NCBI GenBank assembly: GCA_021106665.1
Contig: JAIOTR010000011.1
Location: 1-7,011 of the forward strand
Source of the DNA: Bacteroidales bacterium
Lineage (GTDB): Bacteria > Bacteroidota > Bacteroidia > Bacteroidales > JAADJA01
DNA length: 7,011 nt
Reading direction: 5' to 3'
Shown here: positions 1 to 5,500 of the stretch, one piece after another
How the letters are laid out: each line of letters opens with the position of its first letter
Numbering within the stretch: the first letter of the stretch is position 1
The notes under the pieces: model-generated
Databases searched by the model: none
Told to the model about the DNA's origin: nothing
Seen by the model: the letters and a program-made list of their open reading frames with translations, nothing else
Position numbers and translations under genes: made by a program

Positions 1-6
1 AAAATA

Positions 7-41
7 AAAAGCCCTGTCTGCTAATTGCAGACAGGGCTTTT
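7..41 (-). terminator. Rho-independent terminator closing the two-gene unit
   Basis: A perfect 11-bp GC-rich stem (11-21 pairs with 27-37) surrounds a 5-nt loop at 22-26. Flanking A and T runs extend it to about 15 bp. Read on the minus strand the hairpin is followed by a T-rich tail (TTTTTATTTT), as expected of an intrinsic terminator. It begins 30 bp after the stop codon of the small 77-residue gene. The A/T flanks are nearly symmetric, so it could also stop transcription arriving on the plus strand. Confidence 0.93.
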
Positions 42-70
42 CTCTTAGTAAAAACTTATGATCTCGTTTC

Positions 71-304
71 CTAGTTTAATACTTTCTTACGAATGTCATA
101 AATTTTCTTGGTTCCATAACCAATAGCCAGTGAAAGCAAAATGATGAGGCCACCACCTATGGGCGCTCCACCACCTCCACCACCTACGGGCGCACTTCCT
201 GCTCCACCTCCGATTGAAGGATCCCAGGGCATTGGTTGTGCTGTTAAGATAACCGGAACCAGGATTACCAATAATATCGCTAAAATTTGAATTACTTTTT
301 TCAT
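71..304 (-). CDS. Small exported protein with PID-CTERM-like C-terminal sorting/membrane tail
   Basis: The 77-residue product has three visible parts. Residues 1-23 are a signal peptide (MKK start, Leu/Ile/Val core) with probable cleavage at TA|Q. Residues 24-47 form a very short mature region rich in Gly, Pro and Ala. Residues 48-77 hold APIGGG, a hydrophobic span of about 13 residues (LIILLSLAIGYG), then a basic end (TKKIYDIRKK). This pattern resembles the PID-CTERM putative sorting signal of Bacteroidota, whose core is PIDGGL, a hydrophobic stretch, YG and KK. Here the Asp is replaced by Gly, so assignment is by overall pattern. The gene starts 27 bp after the stop of the T9SS-substrate gene, with no terminator between, so co-transcription is likely. 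There is no Shine-Dalgarno site; the leader is A-rich, as usual in this phylum. Its function is unknown. A plain membrane microprotein is the alternative reading. Confidence 0.8.
   Translation of the reverse strand: MKKVIQILAILLVILVPVILTAQPMPWDPSIGGGAGSAPVGGGGGGAPIGGGLIILLSLAIGYGTKKIYDIRKKVLN
150..193 (-). repeat. Imperfect 17-nt direct repeat in the Gly-rich linker of the small protein
   Basis: The segments 150-166 and 177-193 are identical except for one T/C difference and are offset by 27 nt (nine codons). On the minus strand they encode APIGGG and APVGGG. The surrounding bases are CCA/CCT-rich (Gly codons on the coding strand), which favours slippage. The repeat includes the start of the PID-CTERM-like signature, so the linker or the signature may have expanded by duplication. 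Confidence 0.75.
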
Positions 305-331
305 ATCTGTATGTTTTTTTTAGTTTTAATA

Positions 332-2422
332 TTATTTTATGAAAACCTTTCCGGTTGCTACATTATCGCTGGTTAATACTTTAACTACATAGTATGTATT
401 AACATCGTTCATTGGAATAACTGTAGTTCCAGGCTCTATGTCAGTCCTTACAACTTCCTGTCCCATCATGTTGAATACTACAATATCGCCGGTTACTTCA
501 GGAACTTTAACATAAATGTTGTTAGCGCTTGACCAGATGTTAACCAAATCAGCAAAATTGTCGCCAATTCCTAATGGAGTGAAGTGTACAATAAACCTTG
601 CTTCATCTTCGCCTGTTGCATATTCAAATGTATATGAACCAGTCAAAAGGTCAGTCTGAATTCCTGTTACCAGGTCTTCCAGTACAACATGAGAGAACTC
701 ACTTGTTTCAATAGCAGAAATAGTGTAGCTGCCTGTTTCGGTTGAAGTGAAACCCATAGGCACACTTGCAGTTGCAGGAAGTGCGTTAATTGCTAACTTG
801 TCTGCACCAGCAGTAGTGTACATTTGAGGTATTCCAACTGAGAACAGTTTGTGGAAGTCACCATCTTTTGCAAATCCGGCTTCTGCTTCTTCCATGAAAC
901 GAATATGAGTGATATCGCTTGTTTCATCACCTGTTATTTGTAAAGTTAAGAGGTCAGAAACTTCTGATTTCCAGAACCAGTCAGGAGCATGAGTCCTTTC
1001 TGCGCCAGTTAAAGAAAAATTACCAGTAGCAGTATATTCAGTGAAGAAACCAAGGCTGGGTGCCATGCTGTACATGCCCAGTGCCGGTGTCCAGTATACA
1101 TAGTTACCAGCGCAGCCATCATAATAAGCCGCACCTGGAATAGCAGCAGGATCCCAAACAATGGCATTCATATCCAATCCACTTGGATAAGGGTTACCGA
1201 ACATGTTCCATCCTGCAAAAGGACCCGGAGTAAAAGTAGCTGCTGCTGAATAAGGACCGGTGTGTATGCCTACATGTGGTCCTATGAACTCAAGATCAAG
1301 TCCAGTTCCTGGATTTGTTGCACCGCAAGCATAATCTAATGCATAATTAATACTCGCTGCTAATAGTACCATCGATGGTATCATTGGAAATGGAACACAG
1401 TCGGGTGGAGGTGTACCTCCTTCAAGATGAATCCACGAACCGGTTGTTTCATTCCATGCATTTGCATAATAATCGAACATATCATGTGTTGTAAATCCAT
1501 CAATAGGAGCAGATACGAAATGCCATCCAAAAGGACTGGTTGAACCTGCTACGGTACCGGTGCAAAACATGTTACGGGTGAAATCGAACATTCCGCCTCC
1601 GGCAAGACCGCCTAAATCAATAAATGAGCCTGCCCAACCAGGATTAGGGCCAGTTTCAACAACAAAAAGTCCGTCATTGGTAAATAATCCAAAGGTTGTC
1701 AGGTCTGCATTCGGGGCTACATTCAATTGTGCGCCCGGGAAAATAGTCAAAAAGCCTGTAGCTGCCGATCCATAAATTGTTGGAAAAGGCGCTTTGCTTA
1801 CATCTGGAATTTCTGCATCAGTCATATCATCAGGAACACCAGCAGTCCAGTTTAATGGATCATCCCAGTTTTCATCAAAAGCACCTGTCCAGGTAGTTAG
1901 AGGTGGTCCACCTGGCCCAACATAACCCGGGTTATAATCCAGGATGTACTGAACTCCAAAAGAAGTCCATACTGCGGTCATACCTTTTTCCGGCCAGCCT
2001 GCTACCTCGTCCCCAACAGTATTGAAAGTAAGTAGTGAAAAAGAAGGAGCACCCACATATAACCACTCAATAGTACATAATACTTCGCCTACAGTTGGAG
2101 TGTAACCTCCACTGAATGACAACCATGTCAGGATGATCTCATCAGGACCATAAAGAAGGTTGTTCGACCACTCATAAAATGGAAAATTCGGGTTAGGATA
2201 GGTAACATCTACCGGTGTTAATACCAGTGGATCGTAAACAATGAAAATCTGGAATGTACCAAAGTTTTCACCCCCTGCTATTGCATCTACCGTTAAATCA
2301 GTAAATACAGGTCCTGCCGGAGGATCTAATACATCTGGCAAGCCCAATGTTGCTGTCGGTTGTCCGAAAACGACCATGCCGCTTAAAAACAACACACTAA
2401 AGAATAAAATTACTTTTTTCAT
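332..2422 (-). CDS. Secreted T9SS substrate with N-terminal cohesin-like domain and type A sorting domain
   Basis: The product is a 696-residue exported protein with no recognisable catalytic motif. Residues 1-20 are a signal peptide, probably cleaved at FG|Q. Residues 22-165 resemble a cohesin/carbohydrate-binding beta-sandwich, with VYDPLVL (62-68) as the hallmark strand. Residues 177-200 contain WTGAFDENWDDPLNW and GVP, the opening of a beta-rich region common in Bacteroidota surface proteins. Later marks of that region are GWHFVSAPIDG (299-309), GWNMFGNPYPSGLDMN (404-419) and a stretch of about residues 490-615 ending in ARFIVHFTPLG. Residues 625-696 are a T9SS type A sorting domain, so the protein should pass the outer membrane by T9SS and be surface-attached or released. 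The start at 2422 is supported by the signal peptide. A terminator separates it from the upstream gene; the small 77-residue gene follows after 27 bp. A role in adhesion or matrix scaffolding is inference. Confidence 0.92.
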   Translation of the reverse strand: MKKVILFFSVLFLSGMVVFGQPTATLGLPDVLDPPAGPVFTDLTVDAIAGGENFGTFQIFIVYDPLVLTPVDVTYPNPNFPFYEWSNNLLYGPDEIILTWLSFSGGYTPTVGEVLCTIEWLYVGAPSFSLLTFNTVGDEVAGWPEKGMTAVWTSFGVQYILDYNPGYVGPGGPPLTTWTGAFDENWDDPLNWTAGVPDDMTDAEIPDVSKAPFPTIYGSAATGFLTIFPGAQLNVAPNADLTTFGLFTNDGLFVVETGPNPGWAGSFIDLGGLAGGGMFDFTRNMFCTGTVAGSTSPFGWHFVSAPIDGFTTHDMFDYYANAWNETTGSWIHLEGGTPPPDCVPFPMIPSMVLLAASINYALDYACGATNPGTGLDLEFIGPHVGIHTGPYSAAATFTPGPFAGWNMFGNPYPSGLDMNAIVWDPAAIPGAAYYDGCAGNYVYWTPALGMYSMAPSLGFFTEYTATGNFSLTGAERTHAPDWFWKSEVSDLLTLQITGDETSDITHIRFMEEAEAGFAKDGDFHKLFSVGIPQMYTTAGADKLAINALPATASVPMGFTSTETGSYTISAIETSEFSHVVLEDLVTGIQTDLLTGSYTFEYATGEDEARFIVHFTPLGIGDNFADLVNIWSSANNIYVKVPEVTGDIVVFNMMGQEVVRTDIEPGTTVIPMNDVNTYYVVKVLTSDNVATGKVFIK
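335..550 (-). other. T9SS type A C-terminal sorting domain (protein region)
   Basis: Residues 625-696 of the 696-residue protein show the usual order of this domain. NIYVKVPEVTGDIVVFNMMG gives two beta strands ending in the conserved F-N-x-x-G turn, followed by a Q-E-V-V strand. Then come an IPM-x-D segment, a strand (TYYVVKVL) and a terminal GKVFIK. In known T9SS substrates this domain directs outer-membrane translocation and is usually cleaved by the PorU sortase. No such domain is present at the end of the neighbouring giant protein. Confidence 0.93.
1928..2359 (-). other. Cohesin-like beta-sandwich region (protein region)
   Basis: Residues 22-165 of the 696-residue protein follow the cohesin pattern. 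A strand with alternating hydrophobics (FTDLTVDAIAG, 40-50) leads to GTFQIFIVYDPLVLTPVDV (55-73), the characteristic strand pair with YDPxVL. Next is IILTWLSFSGG (96-106), then a Gly-Glu-Val-Leu turn into a hydrophobic strand (112-123), and finally SLLTFNTVGDEVA (129-141). Cohesins bind dockerins in cellulosomes, but cohesin-like domains also occur widely outside them. A carbohydrate-binding module of the same general fold is the main alternative. Confidence 0.6.
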
Positions 2423-2474
2423 TTTTGTCAGTTTTAGTTTATCAATTATTTTTTATTTAATAATTATAATAATG

Positions 2475-2510
2475 AAGAAAACATTGCGGATTGTTCCGCA
2501 ATGTTTTCTT
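2475..2510 (-). terminator. Rho-independent terminator after the giant surface-protein gene
   Basis: A perfect 16-bp stem (2475-2490 pairs with 2495-2510) encloses a TTGT loop. Read on the minus strand, the downstream arm ends in TTTTCTT and continues into AT-rich sequence (CATTATTATAA), so the U-tract is interrupted but T-rich. It starts 11 bp past the stop codon of the giant gene and lies 52 bp before the start of the next gene, so it should largely separate their transcripts. The symmetric A/T ends would also allow termination on the plus strand. Confidence 0.88.
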
Positions 2511-2521
2511 TGTTGAATTTA

Positions 2522-5500
2522 TTAAGGTACTGTAATCGAATAATCTTCAACTTCTCCGTAAGAAGCAGTACCGCATGGTCCAATAGAAGAAGAGTATTCC
2601 ATTCTTACCCTCATCCTGTACGTTCCGGGTAGTGTTCCGGCCGGGACAGCTATATCACCTGTAAAGGTAACACCTGTTCCGCCAACATTGAGCAGAAGGA
2701 ATTCTTCATTTCCACCAAGTTCGAATATATAATTACCATTCCAGTCAACCCAGCAAGTAACAAGGTCACTAGCCCAGATATTACAACCACTGTTAACCGT
2801 GATGGGCTCAGAAGCACCGGCTGCAATACTGGTAGACATGGCAGTATAATCAGCTACACCACCTTGCCATCCAGTACCGAGGTTATTGATGGTACCACAA
2901 ATTACATCACCAATACATTCATCTTGATTGGTAGTTGATGCAGAACAATAATCCGGTACCCATTCTTCTATTGTCAGGTCAAAATCAGGAATACAATCAG
3001 GCAAAGGCCAGGTATCTACCATAATATAGTATGTACCTGCTGCCAGGAATAAACCTTCAATTGTATGAGCTGTACTGCCTGAATTTGTACTGTAAGCGAG
3101 ACAATTTGCAAAATCCGGCGGGTCAACAGAAATCAAAAATCCTGAGTAGGTTGTCCCTTTCGGATCAACTGTAATATTTACAGTATGGTCACCGCTGACA
3201 GTCAGTAAATAAAAGATGTCTTCGCCATCATCGTAATATCCCAGACAGCTATTTTCTACTGTGTTTACTAATCCGCAGTTTGTCTGGCCTGTTATAAGCA
3301 AGTCACTTGGATAAGCAATAGGGATAGGATTAAGCCACGTAGCGCCAGGAGGTGCAGGAGGAGGTACAAAACTACCATCGGTATCACCGCCACAAATTGC
3401 CTGGAAGTCTTGTGTTGCACTTGGGCCAACAGTAACAGAAGGATCGTCAAAAATCCAGAAAGGAGGGAATCCCGGAGGTTGGGATGTAAACTGCTGCCTC
3501 ATGGCCTGAACGTCATTCATTAATACAAATCCATCCAGATCAACATCACCGGCTTCCAAATGAAGTCCTGACAATGCGTTTCCGGGAGGCTGACCGGTTA
3601 CATACTGACGTGCAAGCTGTACGTCGTTCATACTTAATCCGCCCCAGGCTTTAGTGGTATTGCCACCTAAGGTGTACACGCCGGGATTCAGACATTTAAA
3701 TAGATAATCTCCGAAGATGTCTGTATATGTACTTAAAACAATAGCACCGTCATCAATATATACCTCATCCAGTTGCATAGTTGTCATAGCTCCGTTTGCA
3801 TAGGTTAATTTACCATTAATTCTATACAATTCAGTTACATTTATATCGAAAGCAAAGTCATCTTTAGGTTCGGACATTACCGGATAATAAACTGTAGTCG
3901 GGCCTTCAACAAGGAAGTTCAGCTCAGTAATACAGTTACCGGCAACAGCCCATGTACCTGTAGAATATATAATGGCTTCATCGAGACAAGAGCAATCTGC
4001 CATTAAGATAATACCTGTATTATTTAATGCAGGTTCGTTGATAAGGCACATATCTATTTCAATAAAATTACATTCGTAAGGCAGATCAATTTCATACCAA
4101 ACGGCATCCCATGCGAGAAGATCAGGGCAATCAATTGTAGCGCCTAATGTTGTACCCGGAACAACTTGCGGATACACACCACCAATAAATATTGCATCAT
4201 CACACTCATCATTTGGCGGAGGTGGGTCTGGTTTAGGCAGACATTCGTGTATTATATTTCCGGTGATAACGAAATTCTCACCCAGTACATCAATTGATAC
4301 CCATTCAGGGTTATAGTCCGGGATCACAAAATCAAAAATATAGGCCTCCGGGCCAGGAATAAAATCAGCAACCGATAACAGTAACTCTCTTCCAATATAG
4401 AGATCTTCTTCAGGTAGTGTAAGAGGCGGGAGAGGAGGTACCCGTGGTTCAGGAAGGGGGTTGCCTATCAAAGACCATATGTCTGTTGACCAGTTTACCA
4501 CAAATGAAAGATATGTGGGGAACCCCGGATCCCAGGCATCCACGGTGACTGCGATATGAATCTCTTTATAACGTGTGATATCATATGGATGGTCATAGAA
4601 CCAGATATTCCAAAATGTTGATTCAGGGTAATAATACCAGCCGTTCAAACCACCCGGATAGTAGTCAGTTCCTCCACCACCAATAAATCCACCTGTTTCA
4701 TCAAGTGTAATAAAGAAATCATTACTTATGACCAGTTGTTCAATTACATTTACATCCAGTGTAAAGTTTTCCTGGTAAGTTCCGGTTGCTACAGGATAAT
4801 ATAATGTAGTCGGGCCGGGAATATCAGTCCAGGTTAAGTCATAAACACAAGGAGGTGCGAAATTCCAGCTAACTGCATAATGATATTCTGCCAGATCACA
4901 ACTACATTCAACTTCGGTAGCTACTATCCATCCATTATCCATAAGGGCATCGCCACACAGGTCAAGGACAACAGTATTCATTCCATAAGGAAGGTCTATT
5001 GCATACCATACATCACCACTTGGCATATCCAATGTAACCGGGCACGATTTTGTAGCACCAAGTGTAGTTCCGGGAATACCGGTTACAGGATAAGGACCTG
5101 TTACAGGTTGTGCAAAATCACACTCATCATTGGGTGGAGGAGGAATTACTGGAGCAAATCCTACCCAGGGGCTTGTCTCATCGGTACCGCAATCAGTCCG
5201 TACATAAAACTCATAAGGGGCAAGGAGCCAATTAAAACCTGTCATAGTATAAGAATAAGCAGGCCCACCAAACGGATCAGCGTAACCAAACATTGCACCG
5301 GTATAAGTTAGCGGATCATCAGGGTCAAAACCTAATAATCCCCATACAATATCATATAGACCTTCTAAATTAACATCTGTCCAGTTTGCATCAGCCGTAG
5401 TGGGTGTATAGTTATCAGCATATAATGCGGTAGGAGGAGGGCATAATGCGCAGTATGTGGGAATATCAGTAAGTCCGTATGGTGGATTTACACCGTGTTC

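Noticed and set aside
1369..1381. Short palindrome around ATCGAT
   Set aside because: It is inside coding sequence, short, and explained by ordinary Ile-Pro-Ser-Met codons. No partner copies were seen.
1560..1775. Plus-strand open frame of 71 codons
   Set aside because: It is antisense to well-supported coding sequence, with low-complexity Pro/Lys composition and no recognisable features.
2423..2474. Possible Bacteroidota promoter (TTG / TAnnTTTG type) before the 696-residue gene
   Set aside because: The 52-bp leader between the terminator and the start codon is AT-rich, but the best -7 match is poor (AATAATTG) and no TTG sits at the right distance upstream. A promoter is expected here but cannot be placed.
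2475..2510. Operator or recombination site reading of the 16-bp inverted repeat
   Set aside because: Its position 11 bp after a stop codon, the 4-nt loop and the T-rich tail fit a terminator better.
2241..2516. Plus-strand open frame of 91 codons
   Set aside because: It is antisense to the signal peptide and cohesin-like region and then runs through the terminator hairpin. Its hydrophobic stretch is the complement of the A/T-rich leader.
4880..5311. Plus-strand open frame of 143 codons
   Set aside because: It lies wholly antisense to the NDEC and fibronectin-like region of the giant gene. The translation is rich in Cys, Ile and Arg with no domain pattern or start-site context.
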